From: Roseiarcus sp963753135
GTDB taxonomy: Bacteria; Pseudomonadota; Alphaproteobacteria; Rhizobiales; Beijerinckiaceae
Assembly (NCBI GenBank): GCA_963753135.1
Contig: CAVWBA010000020.1
Span: 1 to 64,000 of the forward strand
Direction: 5' to 3'
DNA: 64,000 nucleotides
Below are positions 43,757-53,537 of this stretch, one piece after another. The translations under genes and the position numbers were made by a program. Each line of letters starts with the position of its first letter. The stretch's first letter is position 1. The notes beneath the pieces are model-generated. The model saw nothing but the letters and a program-made list of their open reading frames with translations. It ran no database searches and was not told where the DNA came from.

Positions 43757-44938
43757 TTGCCGCGACGAGCGATCGTCGCCGGCGCTGGAATCGCCGGACT
43801 TACTGCGGCAATAGCGCTGTTACAGGCGGATTTCAGGGTGGCGATATATGAGAGAGCGAGCGCGCTCGATGAATTTGGAGCCGGGCTGCAGCTCACTCCG
43901 AATGCGACCCGCATCTTGGCTAGGCTTGGTGTGCTCAAGCGAGTGTTGCCGCTTGCTTCGACGCCGCGCGCCCTCCTGGTGCTGCGGGGTTCGGATAACG
44001 CTGAACTTATGCGAATGCCGCTGGACGGTGCCAAACGCCGCTGGGGCGCCGCATATTTGATCATTCATCGCGCCGATTTGCAGCGCGCGCTGTTCGACGC
44101 CGTTCATGAGCAGTCGGGCGTCGAACTGACGCTCGGAACCACCGTCCACGACGTTATTGGAGAAGGGAGCCGCGTTTCTGTCGGATCGACTTGCGGCCAC
44201 ACCCAAATCCGCGACGAGGCCGATCTCCTGATCGGCGCTGACGGTTTGCGCTCCCAGGTCCGCGGCGAACTGGGTTTTGGAGCTCAGGATCAGGCTGAGT
44301 TTGCCGGACGGGTCGCATATCGCGCAATCGTCAACGCCGATGACGCTCCTCCTCTGTGGACCCAAAATATTATTCTGCGCCTGGGAAAAGAGGCGCATCT
44401 CGTCCAGTACCCCTTGCGCGGCGGATCAATCATCAATTTGGTCGCGACTATCCGGTCAGCGTCGCCGACAGGCGGCGCTGATGGTCAAAAGGGCGAGGCG
44501 GCAAACCATTCAAGTCTTGAGCACGCCTTCACGGGGTGGTCGAAAGAAGCGCGGTTGCTGATGAAGCCGCCGGTTCGGTGGCGCGTTTGGCCGCTCTATC
44601 ACCGCCGCCCGATTTCTTCCTTTTCGCTCGGGCCTGTCGCGCTTGTCGGCGACGCTGCTCACCCGATGCTCCCCTTTCTTGCACAGGGAGCCGCTCAAGC
44701 CATCGAGGACGCCGGCGCACTTGGCCACGTCCTCGCTCAAGTTCAAGATATTCCGGCTGCTCTCTCTCTGTACTCGCGATGTCGCGTAGCGAGGGCTGCT
44801 CGAGTTCAACGGGAAGCCCTCAAACTTGGCCGTGTCTACCATATGAGCGGTCCATTGGCATTCGCTCGGGACACGACAATGCGACTGCTCGGGACGCGTG
44901 GCCTAATCCACCGGTACGACTGGCTTTATGGCGCGTGA
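43757..44938 (+). CDS. FAD-dependent monooxygenase (salicylate hydroxylase/UbiH type)
   Basis: This 393-residue flavoprotein starts at TTG 43757, three bases after the zinc-finger stop. VAGAGIAGLTAAIALLQ is the FAD-binding GxGxxG motif, LIGADGLRSQVRG the DG motif, and VALVGDAAHPMLPFLAQGAA the GD motif that also contacts FAD ribitol. These define group A aromatic hydroxylases. The substrate is not visible. It lies tail-to-tail with the aap genes, nine bases apart. Confidence 0.9.
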   Translation: MPRRAIVAGAGIAGLTAAIALLQADFRVAIYERASALDEFGAGLQLTPNATRILARLGVLKRVLPLASTPRALLVLRGSDNAELMRMPLDGAKRRWGAAYLIIHRADLQRALFDAVHEQSGVELTLGTTVHDVIGEGSRVSVGSTCGHTQIRDEADLLIGADGLRSQVRGELGFGAQDQAEFAGRVAYRAIVNADDAPPLWTQNIILRLGKEAHLVQYPLRGGSIINLVATIRSASPTGGADGQKGEAANHSSLEHAFTGWSKEARLLMKPPVRWRVWPLYHRRPISSFSLGPVALVGDAAHPMLPFLAQGAAQAIEDAGALGHVLAQVQDIPAALSLYSRCRVARAARVQREALKLGRVYHMSGPLAFARDTTMRLLGTRGLIHRYDWLYGA

Positions 44939-44946
44939 CGCGGGGC

Positions 44947-45723
44947 TCAGTGACGAACGTGAAGAATCTGGCTCAAGAACAGCTTGGTGCGTTCATGCCG
45001 CGGATGCTGGAAAAAAGGTAGGGGCGCGTTCACCTCGACGATCTCGCCTCCGTCCATGAACACGACCCGATCGGCCACTTGGCGGGCGAAACCCATCTCG
45101 TGCGTCACGACAATCATAGTCATGCCCTCCTGAGCGAGCGCGGTCATAGTATCAAGCACCTCCTTCACCATTTCCGGATCAAGTGACGACGTTGGCTCGT
45201 CGAACAGCATGATCTTCGGGGCCATGCACAAGGCGCGCGCAATCGCGGCGCGCTGTTGCTGGCCGCCTGAGAGCTGGCTAGGGTATTTGTGCGCTTGATC
45301 CAGGATTCTTACGCGTGCGAGCAACCTGCTCGCTAGCTCGTCGGCTTCGCGCCTGGGCATTTTGCGCACCCAGATCGGCGCCAGCGTGCAATTCTCCAGA
45401 ATGGTGAGATGAGGAAACAGGTTGAAGTTCTGGAACACCATTCCGACTTCCCGTCGCACTTCATCGATCCGTTTGATGTCGTCGGTCAGCTCAACTCCGT
45501 CGACCACGATCGAACCACGCTGATGTTCCTCGAGCCGATTGACGCACCGGATCAGCGTCGATTTGCCGGAGCCTGACGGACCGCACACAACAATGCGCTC
45601 TCCGCGCGCAACCGTGAGGTTGATGTTCCGCAATACGTGAAAGCTCCCGTACCATTTGTGGACGCCAATAAATCGGATTGCGGCGTCGTCGCCTCGATCG
45701 GTGTCGGCCAGGGAGCTCGACAT
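44947..45723 (-). CDS. aapP: Amino-acid ABC transporter ATP-binding protein
   Basis: This ATPase drives general L-amino-acid uptake. ATG 45723 (MSSSLADTDRGDD) overlaps the permease stop; the frame opens 63 bases earlier without support. VVCGPSGSGKSTLIR (Walker A), LSGGQQQRAAIARAL (signature), IMLFDEPTSSLDPEM (Walker B) and VVTHEMGFARQVADRV (switch His) are intact. The order aapQ-aapM-aapP is that of the Rhizobium general amino-acid permease. Confidence 0.9.
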   Translation of the reverse strand: MSSSLADTDRGDDAAIRFIGVHKWYGSFHVLRNINLTVARGERIVVCGPSGSGKSTLIRCVNRLEEHQRGSIVVDGVELTDDIKRIDEVRREVGMVFQNFNLFPHLTILENCTLAPIWVRKMPRREADELASRLLARVRILDQAHKYPSQLSGGQQQRAAIARALCMAPKIMLFDEPTSSLDPEMVKEVLDTMTALAQEGMTMIVVTHEMGFARQVADRVVFMDGGEIVEVNAPLPFFQHPRHERTKLFLSQILHVRH

Positions 45724-46853
45724 CACTTGCGCCCTGCGGCGAGAACTCGCTCGATGTGAGCCGAATAGCGCGCCATTCCAAAGCAAAAAGCGAAATAGAA
45801 GATGCCCGCGGAGACGTAACCCGTCACCATGATTGTTGGCCCGGCCCAGACTGGATCTTTGAGCGCATTGTTCATCGCTTCGAGGAAATCGGTCGCGCCA
45901 ACGACTGAAATGAGTGTTGTGTCCATAAACAGGCCGATGAAATTGTTGACGATGCCCGGTATCACTAAAGTCAGCGCCTGGGGCAGTACGACGAGGGCCG
46001 TCATTCGCGCATAGTTCAGTCCGAGCGCCATCGCGGCTTCGTATTGTCCCCTCCCCAAGGACTGAAGACCGCCACGCACTTCTTCCGCCATATAAGCGGC
46101 TGAAAAAATGATGATCCCGGCCAATGGACGCAGCAGGCGATCAGGCGTCCAGGTTTCGGGCACGAACAATGGCAACAGATTGTTGGCCATGAACAAAATT
46201 GTAATGAACGGCACGCCGCGCACGAACTCGATGAATACCACGCTTGCCACGCGAACCGCCGGGAGCGGCGAACGGCGTCCAAGCGCAAGAAGCACGCCGA
46301 GCGGTAAAGAGAAGACGATCCCGACGACCGCCGTCAGCAGCGAAACGAAAATGCCCCCCCAAAGCTGGGTATCGATAATCGGCAGACCAAGCCAAGACGA
46401 ACCACGCAGGAGAATGAGCGTCAGAATCGGATAGATGACAAAAAACAAGAATGCGCCCCAGACCCGCCGGGGCGCGTTCATCCACAGCAACCAGATTATC
46501 AGCCCGGCGCCGATCGCCTCCACCACATCGACCCGCCAGCGTTCGGCGACAGGGTAGGACCCGAACCGCAAATAGTCCCACTTCGCGATGACGAACGCCC
46601 AACACGCGCCATCCTGATGTTGGCGACAGAGAGCGCCATCGCTTGCGCTCCAAACGGCGCGCGTCGTCGCCCACGCAACAAATTGCGGCAGCAGATATAC
46701 GACGAGCGCCACGCAGCCAATTGTGACCAAGGTCGATCCGATCGACGAGAATAAATTCGCGCGCGCCCAAGCCCATGGACCGCTCGAAAGCACCGGCGGT
46801 GGTTCTTCCGGCTCCGACGCCTCGCGAACATAAGCAATGGGCCTCAAGCTCAC
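45723..46853 (-). CDS. aapM: Amino-acid ABC transporter permease AapM
   Basis: This is a 376-residue inner-membrane permease with an N-terminal group of helices and a C-terminal BPD_transp_1 core. The EAA loop is EEVRGGLQSLGRGQYEAAMA, which docks on the ATPase. GIFVSLLTAVVGIVFSLPLG and GVPFITILFMANNLLPLF are typical of the HisM/AapM group. Start and stop overlap the flanking genes, consistent with one transcript. Confidence 0.9.
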   Translation of the reverse strand: MSLRPIAYVREASEPEEPPPVLSSGPWAWARANLFSSIGSTLVTIGCVALVVYLLPQFVAWATTRAVWSASDGALCRQHQDGACWAFVIAKWDYLRFGSYPVAERWRVDVVEAIGAGLIIWLLWMNAPRRVWGAFLFFVIYPILTLILLRGSSWLGLPIIDTQLWGGIFVSLLTAVVGIVFSLPLGVLLALGRRSPLPAVRVASVVFIEFVRGVPFITILFMANNLLPLFVPETWTPDRLLRPLAGIIIFSAAYMAEEVRGGLQSLGRGQYEAAMALGLNYARMTALVVLPQALTLVIPGIVNNFIGLFMDTTLISVVGATDFLEAMNNALKDPVWAGPTIMVTGYVSAGIFYFAFCFGMARYSAHIERVLAAGRK

Positions 46854-48028
46854 CGTCCCTTCAGCGCATAGCGCGCATTGAAGGCGTTAAGCGCCGTCGC
46901 GACGGTGAGCGAAATGACTAAATAAACCCCCATGGTGATCGCCATCACCTGCACCGCCGCCTGCGTCTGGTTCAGAACCGTGCCGGCGAAAATCTGCACG
47001 AGGTCCGGATAACCGATGAACACGGCAAGCGAGGAATTCTTGACGATGTTCAGATATTGCGATGTGAGCGGCGGCGTTATGAGGCGCATAGCCTGCGGAA
47101 TGACCACAAGCCTCATCGATAGGCCGCGATGCAATCCGAGCGCCCCTGCCGCCTCGCTCTGGCCAGCCGGCACCGCTAAAACGCCGGCGCGAACAACCTC
47201 CGCAATGAACGCGGCGGTGAAGGTGACAAGTCCGAACACGAGCGCGGCCATTTCGGGAATGACCGGGAGCCCGCCTCTGAGATTGAAGCCGGAAAGCCGC
47301 GCGATATCGAACGTGAACGGCGCCCCGGTCACCGCAATCACGATTGCGGGCAGGCCGAGAATGAGCGCCGCGGCAACGAGCGTGGTCGGCGTTTGCGCGC
47401 CTGTCCGATCCTGTCTGCGCCGCGCCCAGGCGCGAAATCCGATCGCAAGGGCGATAGCCGTTAGGACCGCCCCCAGGAGCCAGCCGGCAGCTGGATTCCG
47501 CGCGACCGGCATCGGCAAGTAGAGGCCACGGTTGTTGAGAAAGACGACGTCGCCGATGTTGATCGACTGCCGCGGCCCAGGCAGGGACTTGAGCACCGCA
47601 TTGTACCAAAACAGCAAGAGCAAAAGCAGAGGCGTGTTGCGCATGACGCTCGTGTAAACGAGTGCAAATCGTGACAGCAGCCAGTTGGGGGAGAGGCGCG
47701 CCACGCCAACCACGAAACCCAACAGCGTCGCCAGTGGAATGCAGATGACTGCGATGAGAAGGGTGTTGAGCAGCCCAACCCAAAACGCCTGTCCGTAGGT
47801 CGACAGATTCGAATAGCTTATCAGATGAAGATTGATGTCGAAGCCGGCGACATCGTTCCAGAAGCCGAAGCCCATCGGAATGCCGCGGGCTCGCATATTG
47901 ACCACAGCATTATAGATCGCGCCGCTAGCCAACGCTGCGATGCCCGCGAGCAGCAATGATTGGTAGACTAGTCCGCGTACCCGCTGATCATTGAGCCAAG
48001 ACGACCGCTTGGCGCGCGCCGGGTCCAT
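46850..48028 (-). CDS. aapQ: Amino-acid ABC transporter permease AapQ
   Basis: This is a 392-residue permease whose start at 48028 gives MDPARAKRSSWLNDQRVRGL, a conserved AapQ N-terminus. It has about eight helices, the FWNDVAGFDINLHLISYS segment of AapQ, and the EAA loop AEVVRAGVLAVPAGQSEAAG. It overlaps aapM by four bases. The periplasmic binding-protein gene aapJ, usually directly upstream, is absent; sufT lies there instead. Confidence 0.9.
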   Translation of the reverse strand: MDPARAKRSSWLNDQRVRGLVYQSLLLAGIAALASGAIYNAVVNMRARGIPMGFGFWNDVAGFDINLHLISYSNLSTYGQAFWVGLLNTLLIAVICIPLATLLGFVVGVARLSPNWLLSRFALVYTSVMRNTPLLLLLLFWYNAVLKSLPGPRQSINIGDVVFLNNRGLYLPMPVARNPAAGWLLGAVLTAIALAIGFRAWARRRQDRTGAQTPTTLVAAALILGLPAIVIAVTGAPFTFDIARLSGFNLRGGLPVIPEMAALVFGLVTFTAAFIAEVVRAGVLAVPAGQSEAAGALGLHRGLSMRLVVIPQAMRLITPPLTSQYLNIVKNSSLAVFIGYPDLVQIFAGTVLNQTQAAVQVMAITMGVYLVISLTVATALNAFNARYALKGR

Positions 48029-48101
48029 TCCTCAGGTCCCTGAGTCGTTGAGGCGCCTGCCGAGGACGAATGGCGCGATCCGCCGGCGCAAGTCCGGCCG
48101 C

Positions 48102-48502
48102 TCACCACATGTCGAGGGCGACCCGCGCTTCGTCGGACATGCGGGTCTGATCCCAAGGCGGATCGAACACCATGTTCACCTTCGCGCCGGCGACGCCAGG
48201 GGCCGCGCTAACTGCGTTCTCCACCCACGTCGGCATTTCGCCGGCGACCGGACAAGCGGGCGCCGTCAACGTCATCTCGACATTCACAAAACGGTTGTCG
48301 TCTATATCAACATTGTAAATGAGCCCGAGCTCGTAAATATCCGCCGGAATTTCCGGGTCATAGACGGTCTTCAGCGCGGCGATGATCGCATCCGTCAATT
48401 GACTGAGTTCTTCCGGCGCCATCGCCGAAGGCGGTCTGATAAGGGCGTTGCGACCGGCGGGAGAGTTTCGACATCATTCGCGTGGGTCTGCGTCTCGTCC
48501 AT
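48102..48502 (-). CDS. sufT: SUF system FeS assembly protein SufT (DUF59/MIP18), frameshifted
   Basis: The DUF59 core, APEELSQLTDAIIAALKTVY then DPEIPADIYELGLIYNVDID and LTAPACPVAGEMPTWVENAV, is the alphaproteobacterial SufT, which helps insert or repair Fe-S clusters. ATG 48502 (MDETQTHANDVETLPPVATP) with AGGGGG upstream is the likely true start; a C appears to be missing near 48437 (GACCGCCTTCGG), shifting the N-terminal 30 residues out of phase. The DUF59 frame alone can start at 48422. It is the last gene of the suf operon. Confidence 0.8.
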
Positions 48503-48511
48503 GCCGACCCC

Positions 48512-49759
48512 CTACTGGAAGAGCTTTCGCGCGCGGATCAACAATTCCGCCAGCGCCTCGACTTCGTCCAAGGTATTGTAGAGCGCAAACGAGGCTCGGC
48601 AGGTGGAGGTCACGCCGAACCTTTGCAATAAGGGCATGGCGCAATGGGTTCCAGCCCTGACGGCGACGCCCGACCGATCGATCAAAGTCGCCACGTCATG
48701 GGCATGCGCGCCTTCCATCGTGAACGAGACGATGGGGCCTTTCCCTTCCGCCGCGCCGATGATGCGCAGCGAGTTGATCGACGACAGAAGCTTGTGCGCG
48801 TAGGCGCAGAGGGCCTCCTCATGAGCGCGGATGCGCGCCCGCCCGATCCCCTCGATATAGTCGAGCGCCGCTCCAAGCCCAATCGCCTGCACGATCGGGG
48901 GAGTGCCGGCCTCGAACCGATGTGGCGGGTGGTTGTAGGAGACAGTCTCCTTCGTAACTTCCTCGATCATTTCGCCGCCGCCCTGATACGGCGGCAGTTT
49001 CTCAAGGAGTTCGCGCTTGCCATACAATACGCCAATTCCCGTGGGGCCATAAACCTTGTGCCCGGTGAGAACGTAGAAGTCGACGTCGAGATCGCGCACG
49101 TCGACGTCGAGATGCACCGCGCCTTGCGAACCGTCGACTAGCACGGGGATCCCTCGCTCGTGCGCAAGTCGGACGACCTCCTTGATCGGGGGCGCGGTCC
49201 CGAGGACGTTGGACATTTGCGTCAGCGCGACGATCTTCGTTCGATCGCTCAGCGCGCGTTCAAACGCATCGAGCGAAAAAGAGCCGTCATCGCCTACGTC
49301 AACCCAGCGCAGAACCGCGCCCTTGCGTTCCCGATGGAAGTGCCAAGGCACGATGTTGGAGTGATGCTCCATCACGCTGAGCACGATCTCATCGCCTGCG
49401 CCGATATGGGCGAGACCGAAGCTCGACGCAACGAGATTGATCGCCTCAGTCGCCGATCGGGTGAAAACGATCTCCTCATGCGATGCAGCGTTGACGAACC
49501 GTCGCACCGTTTCTCGGGCTGCCTCGTAAGCCTCGGTCGCCGCATTCGCGAGGTAGTGCAATCCGCGATGGACATTCGCGTATTCGTGCTCATAGGCTTG
49601 CGTCACGCGGTCAATGACCTTCTTCGGCTTCTGGGCCGAGGCCGCGTTATCCAGATAGACGAGCGGTTTTCCATACGGGCGCTCGGCAAGGATCGGGAAA
49701 TCCGCCCGTATCGCCTCAACATCGTAGGTGTCGAGCGCCGGCTGCACGAACTTGTTCAC
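48512..49759 (-). CDS. sufS: Cysteine desulfurase SufS
   Basis: This PLP enzyme supplies sulfur as a persulfide for Fe-S assembly. The 415-residue product starts MNKFVQPALDTYDVEAIRAD. FYVLTGHKVYGPTGIGVLYG holds the PLP lysine and VAVRAGTHCAMPLLQRFG the catalytic cysteine loop. Start overlaps the sufD stop. It is full-length and intact. Confidence 0.95.
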   Translation of the reverse strand: MNKFVQPALDTYDVEAIRADFPILAERPYGKPLVYLDNAASAQKPKKVIDRVTQAYEHEYANVHRGLHYLANAATEAYEAARETVRRFVNAASHEEIVFTRSATEAINLVASSFGLAHIGAGDEIVLSVMEHHSNIVPWHFHRERKGAVLRWVDVGDDGSFSLDAFERALSDRTKIVALTQMSNVLGTAPPIKEVVRLAHERGIPVLVDGSQGAVHLDVDVRDLDVDFYVLTGHKVYGPTGIGVLYGKRELLEKLPPYQGGGEMIEEVTKETVSYNHPPHRFEAGTPPIVQAIGLGAALDYIEGIGRARIRAHEEALCAYAHKLLSSINSLRIIGAAEGKGPIVSFTMEGAHAHDVATLIDRSGVAVRAGTHCAMPLLQRFGVTSTCRASFALYNTLDEVEALAELLIRARKLFQ

Positions 49760-51027
49760 GTCTTCGTCTTCCGTGTTTCGAGCCAGTCGGCAAGTCGAGC
49801 GCGCAATGGGTCGACCAACGATTTGTCCTCGATTCGGTCGATGGACTCCCCTCCAAAAGCCTCAAGCAGCATCGCCTTGGCGTCGCCGCGCGCGATGCCG
49901 CGCAACTCCAAATAGAACATCTGTTCGGGATCGAGCGCGGCGACCGTCGCTCCGTGTCCGCACACGACGTCATCGGCGAAGATCTCAAGCTCCGGCTTCT
50001 CATTCATCTGCGCCCGCGGAGACAGGAGTATAGCCTGAGACTTCATCGCGCCATCGGTCTTTTGCGCGGCTTTCTCGACGATCACCTTCCCCTGAAACAC
50101 ACCGACCGCGTCGTCATCAACGATCGCGCGATAGAATTCGCGGCTGGCCCCCGCCGGCGCGGCATGAACGACTTGCAGCGTCGTATCGGCGCGCCTGGCG
50201 CCATCGATAAGCGCCAGTCCGCCGAGCGACACCTTAGCTGCGTTCCCGGTCATCCTGACAAAAATCTGGCGGCGCGTCAGCTCGCCGCCAGACACCAGCC
50301 CAAAGGCGGTAAGCTCCGCGCTCTTCGCGAGCTCGCAGATCTGCGTTTCAATATGCAGACCGGGCTCGTCGCCAACCACCGCGATATGCTTCGCCTTGGC
50401 GCCATCGGCCAGCGTCAAAATCGTCGCCGTATGTCGCTGGACGCCGGCATGAGCGCCGTCGAACATCTCGACGAATGACGCCTGCGCCCCGGCCCCGAGG
50501 GTGATCGCTGTCCGAGAATAAACCGAATAGGATGAGGTCTCATTGGCAAGATGCAGGACCGTGATCGGCTCGGCGAGCTTTACCCCGTGCGCGACTGCAA
50601 TTGTTGGCCCGGACGGGCTAAGAGCCTCATTGAGCGCCACCAAGGGATCGTCGACCGCGTTGGCGGAGATCCGCCCCTCCGAAATGGAAACACCGCTCGA
50701 AAGGCGATCCGAAAGCTCGGCAATAAAGCGTCCGCCGAGCAAGACAACTTGCGCTCCTACCGCGAAACGCTCACGCCCAGCGAGCCGGCGACGCGCGGCT
50801 TCGATGTCGGCCCGCGTCGGCGACGGCAGGATCGGCCTGGCGTCGGTCAGCGAGGCCCGCAAATCGGTGTAGTGCCAAGCCTCAACGCGCCGCGTCGGCA
50901 ATCCGGCCGCCGCGAATCGCGCGAAGGCGGCGGCGCGGGCGGACGACGGCTCGCGCCGTTCCTGCTCAGCGAATTGCCGCGCGAGCGTTCTTTCGGCGGC
51001 CGATCGATTGAGAACATGCGCGGTCAT
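49756..51027 (-). CDS. sufD: Fe-S scaffold subunit SufD
   Basis: SufD partners with SufB and SufC in the SufBC2D scaffold. ATG 51027 (MTAHVLNRSAAERTLARQFA) lies eight bases after sufC and is preferred over an upstream start at 51114 inside sufC. The beta-helix core with VVHAAPAGASREFYRAIVDD and KTDGAMKSQAILLSPRAQMN is typical, as is the C-terminal MFYLELRGIARGDAKAMLLE. Length is 423 residues. Confidence 0.95.
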   Translation of the reverse strand: MTAHVLNRSAAERTLARQFAEQERREPSSARAAAFARFAAAGLPTRRVEAWHYTDLRASLTDARPILPSPTRADIEAARRRLAGRERFAVGAQVVLLGGRFIAELSDRLSSGVSISEGRISANAVDDPLVALNEALSPSGPTIAVAHGVKLAEPITVLHLANETSSYSVYSRTAITLGAGAQASFVEMFDGAHAGVQRHTATILTLADGAKAKHIAVVGDEPGLHIETQICELAKSAELTAFGLVSGGELTRRQIFVRMTGNAAKVSLGGLALIDGARRADTTLQVVHAAPAGASREFYRAIVDDDAVGVFQGKVIVEKAAQKTDGAMKSQAILLSPRAQMNEKPELEIFADDVVCGHGATVAALDPEQMFYLELRGIARGDAKAMLLEAFGGESIDRIEDKSLVDPLRARLADWLETRKTKT

Positions 51028-51034
51028 CGGCGAA

Positions 51035-51785
51035 TCACGCAGCCTCCTCCGCGTACTCACGATAACCATTGCGCTCGAGTTCGAGCGCAAGCTCCGGCCC
51101 GCCGGTCGCAACAACCCGGCCCTTGGCCATCACATGCACGACATCCGGCTTGATGTAATCCAAGAGCCGCTGATAGTGCGTGATGACGACAAAAGAGCGC
51201 TTCGGGTCGCGAAGGGCGTTGACGCCCTCGGCGACCACTCTCAGCGCGTCGATATCGAGCCCCGAAATCGGTCTCGTCGAGAACGCCGACCCGCGGCGCT
51301 AGCAGGGCCATCTGCAGTACCTCGAACCTCTTCTTCTCCCCCCCGGAAAAGCCGACGTTGAGCGGGCGCCGCAGCATCTCCTGATCAATCTTGAGCGCCT
51401 TCGCGGCCTCGCGCACGCGGCGCATGAAATCCGGCGTGGTGAGATCGCTGTCTCCGTGCGCACGGCGCTGAGCGTTCAGCGCTGCCTTCAGAAAAGTCAT
51501 CGCGATTACACCTGGAATTTCGATCGGATATTGGAACGCCAGAAACACGCCCTTTAGCGCGCGTTCGGTTGGGTCGAGCTCGAGGAGATTTTCTCCGTCG
51601 AGCAAAATCTCGCCCGATCGGACCTCGTACGCCGCCTTTCCTGCAAGCACATACGCGAGTGTCGACTTGCCAGATCCGTTCGGACCCATGATCGCCGCAA
51701 TCTCCCCTGCGTTGACGGTCAGACTGAGGTTATCGAGGATCAGTTTGTCCTCGATTGAAACGGTGAGGTTCTTGATTTCAAGCAT
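51035..51785 (-). CDS. sufC: Fe-S assembly ATPase SufC, frameshifted
   Basis: This ABC-type ATPase energises the SufBCD scaffold. AAIMGPNGSGKSTLAYVLAG (Walker A), VGFSGGEKKRFEVLQ (signature) and APRVGVLDETD (Walker B) are in one frame; an extra base near 51266 (plus strand CCGAAATCGG, expected CCGAATCGG) breaks the invariant DETDSGLDIDAL and the rest (VVAEGVNALRDPKRSFVVIT) continues in the next frame. The break lies in a GANTC motif. Because Suf is usually the only Fe-S pathway here, loss would be lethal, and a read error is more likely. Confidence 0.9.
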
Positions 51786-51824
51786 TCCGCATTTCCTCGG
51801 CTCGCGCTCGGCCCGAGTTGGCCG

Positions 51825-53294
51825 TCATCCGACGCTTCCTTCGAGGCTGATCGAGATGAGCTTTTGCGCCTCGACGGCAAACTCCATCGGCAATTGCTGC
51901 AGCACGTCCCGGACAAAGCCGTTGACGATGAGCGCCGTCGCCTCCTCTGCCGAGAGGCCCCGCTGCAGGCAATAGAACATCTGCTCTTCCGAAACTTTCG
52001 ACGTGGTCGCCTCATGTTCGATCACCGCCGAGGAGTTCTTCGCCTCGATATAGGGCACGGTGTGCGCGCCGCACTCGTGCCCGATCAACAGCGAATCGCA
52101 ATTGGTGAAATTGCGCGCTCCCGTCGCCAGCCGGTGCGCCGACACCTGCCCTCGATAGGTATTTTGCGATTTGCCTGCGGCTACGCCCTTGGAGATGATG
52201 CGGCTCGTCGTGTTGCGGCCGAGATGAATCATCTTCGTTCCGCTGTCGACCTGCTGATGGCCGTTCGAAATCGCGATCGAATAGAATTCGCCGCGCGAGG
52301 CCTCGCCGCGCAAAATGCAGGACGGATATTTCCAGGTGATCGCCGAGCCGGTTTCGACCTGCGTCCACGAGATCTTCGACCTTGCGCCGCGGCAATCGCC
52401 GCGCTTGGTCACGAAATTATAGATGCCGCCACGACCCTCAGAATCGCCGGGATACCAGTTCTGCACGGTTGAGTATTTGATCTCGGCGTCGTCCAACGCG
52501 ATAAGCTCGACGACGGCCGCGTGAAGCTGGTTCTCATCCCGCTTCGGCGCGGTGCAGCCTTCGAGGTAGCTGACATAGGCGCCCCGGTCGGCAATGATGA
52601 GGGTGCGTTCAAACTGCCCGGTGTTGCGCTCATTGATGCGGAAATAGGTCGATAGCTCCATCGGGCAGCGCACGCCCGGAGGCACATAAACAAACGAGCC
52701 GTCGGAGAACACAGCCGAATTGAGGGTGGCGTAGAAATTGTCCGTGCTCGGCACGACCGTGCCGAGATAGCGGCGCACGAGGTCGGGATGATTTCGGACC
52801 GCCTCCGAGAAGGAGCAGAAAATGACCCCGGCCTTGGCGAGTTCCGCCTTGAAGGTCGTCGCGATCGAAACGGAATCGAAGACGGCGTCGACCGCCACCC
52901 TGGCCTTCTCAACCCCCGCCAGGATCTCCTGCTCGATGAGCGGGATGCCGAGCTTGGCGTAGGTTCGTAGAAGCTCCGGGTCGACCTCGTCGAGCGACCT
53001 CGGCGCCGGCCCTGTTTTTGGCGCAGCGAAATAGTAGATATCCTGGTAGTCGATCGGAGGATGGCTGACGCGCGCCCACTTCGGCTCTTCCATCGTTTGC
53101 CAACGACGGAAAGCCTCAAGCCGCCAATCAAGCAGCCATTCCGGCTCGTCCTTCTTCAGCGAAATGAACCGAACCGTGTCTTCGCTCAGGCCCTTCGGGG
53201 CGAGATCCGACTCGATCGGACTGACGAAACCATATTTGTACGCGTCAACGTCGATCGAGCGCACCCGATCGACGGTCTCCTGATCGGCCGCCAT
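51825..53294 (-). CDS. sufB: Fe-S scaffold subunit SufB
   Basis: This is the core scaffold on which clusters assemble. The 489 residues start MAADQETVDRVRSIDVDAYK. The sequence VRCPMELSTYFRINERNTGQ, IHLGRNTTSRIISKGVAAGK and FTNCDSLLIGHECGAHTVPY are SufB signatures with the cluster-related cysteine. It is the first gene of sufBCDST. A candidate operator lies 180 bases upstream. Confidence 0.95.
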   Translation of the reverse strand: MAADQETVDRVRSIDVDAYKYGFVSPIESDLAPKGLSEDTVRFISLKKDEPEWLLDWRLEAFRRWQTMEEPKWARVSHPPIDYQDIYYFAAPKTGPAPRSLDEVDPELLRTYAKLGIPLIEQEILAGVEKARVAVDAVFDSVSIATTFKAELAKAGVIFCSFSEAVRNHPDLVRRYLGTVVPSTDNFYATLNSAVFSDGSFVYVPPGVRCPMELSTYFRINERNTGQFERTLIIADRGAYVSYLEGCTAPKRDENQLHAAVVELIALDDAEIKYSTVQNWYPGDSEGRGGIYNFVTKRGDCRGARSKISWTQVETGSAITWKYPSCILRGEASRGEFYSIAISNGHQQVDSGTKMIHLGRNTTSRIISKGVAAGKSQNTYRGQVSAHRLATGARNFTNCDSLLIGHECGAHTVPYIEAKNSSAVIEHEATTSKVSEEQMFYCLQRGLSAEEATALIVNGFVRDVLQQLPMEFAVEAQKLISISLEGSVG

Positions 53295-53537
53295 AAGTGA
53301 CTTCTCCTCGCCTTGACGGTTTCAAGGACCGCCGGTGGGGGTCGTGATAGCCCCGGCTCAAGGATGATCATTCCGACCGGGGGCTGGCGCCCCCTATATG
53401 GCGTTCATGCGCGCCGATTGCAAATGTCCGTTCGGCTGCGACGCGGCAATACCGCCACGCGCCTATATTTCACATATTACATATGTTGTACCAAGATTAT
53501 GCCACCGCCCTTCCCCCAACATGGCCCGAAGGCGCGC
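53295..53537 (-). promoter_or_regulatory. suf operon upstream region with palindromic operator candidate
   Basis: In an otherwise GC-rich context, 53460-53510 is AT-rich. ACATAT-TAC-ATATGT (53472-53486) is a perfect 6+3+6 inverted repeat. In Hyphomicrobiales suf is controlled by iron regulators such as RirA, Irr or IscR; which of these, if any, would bind here cannot be decided from sequence. Confidence 0.35.
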
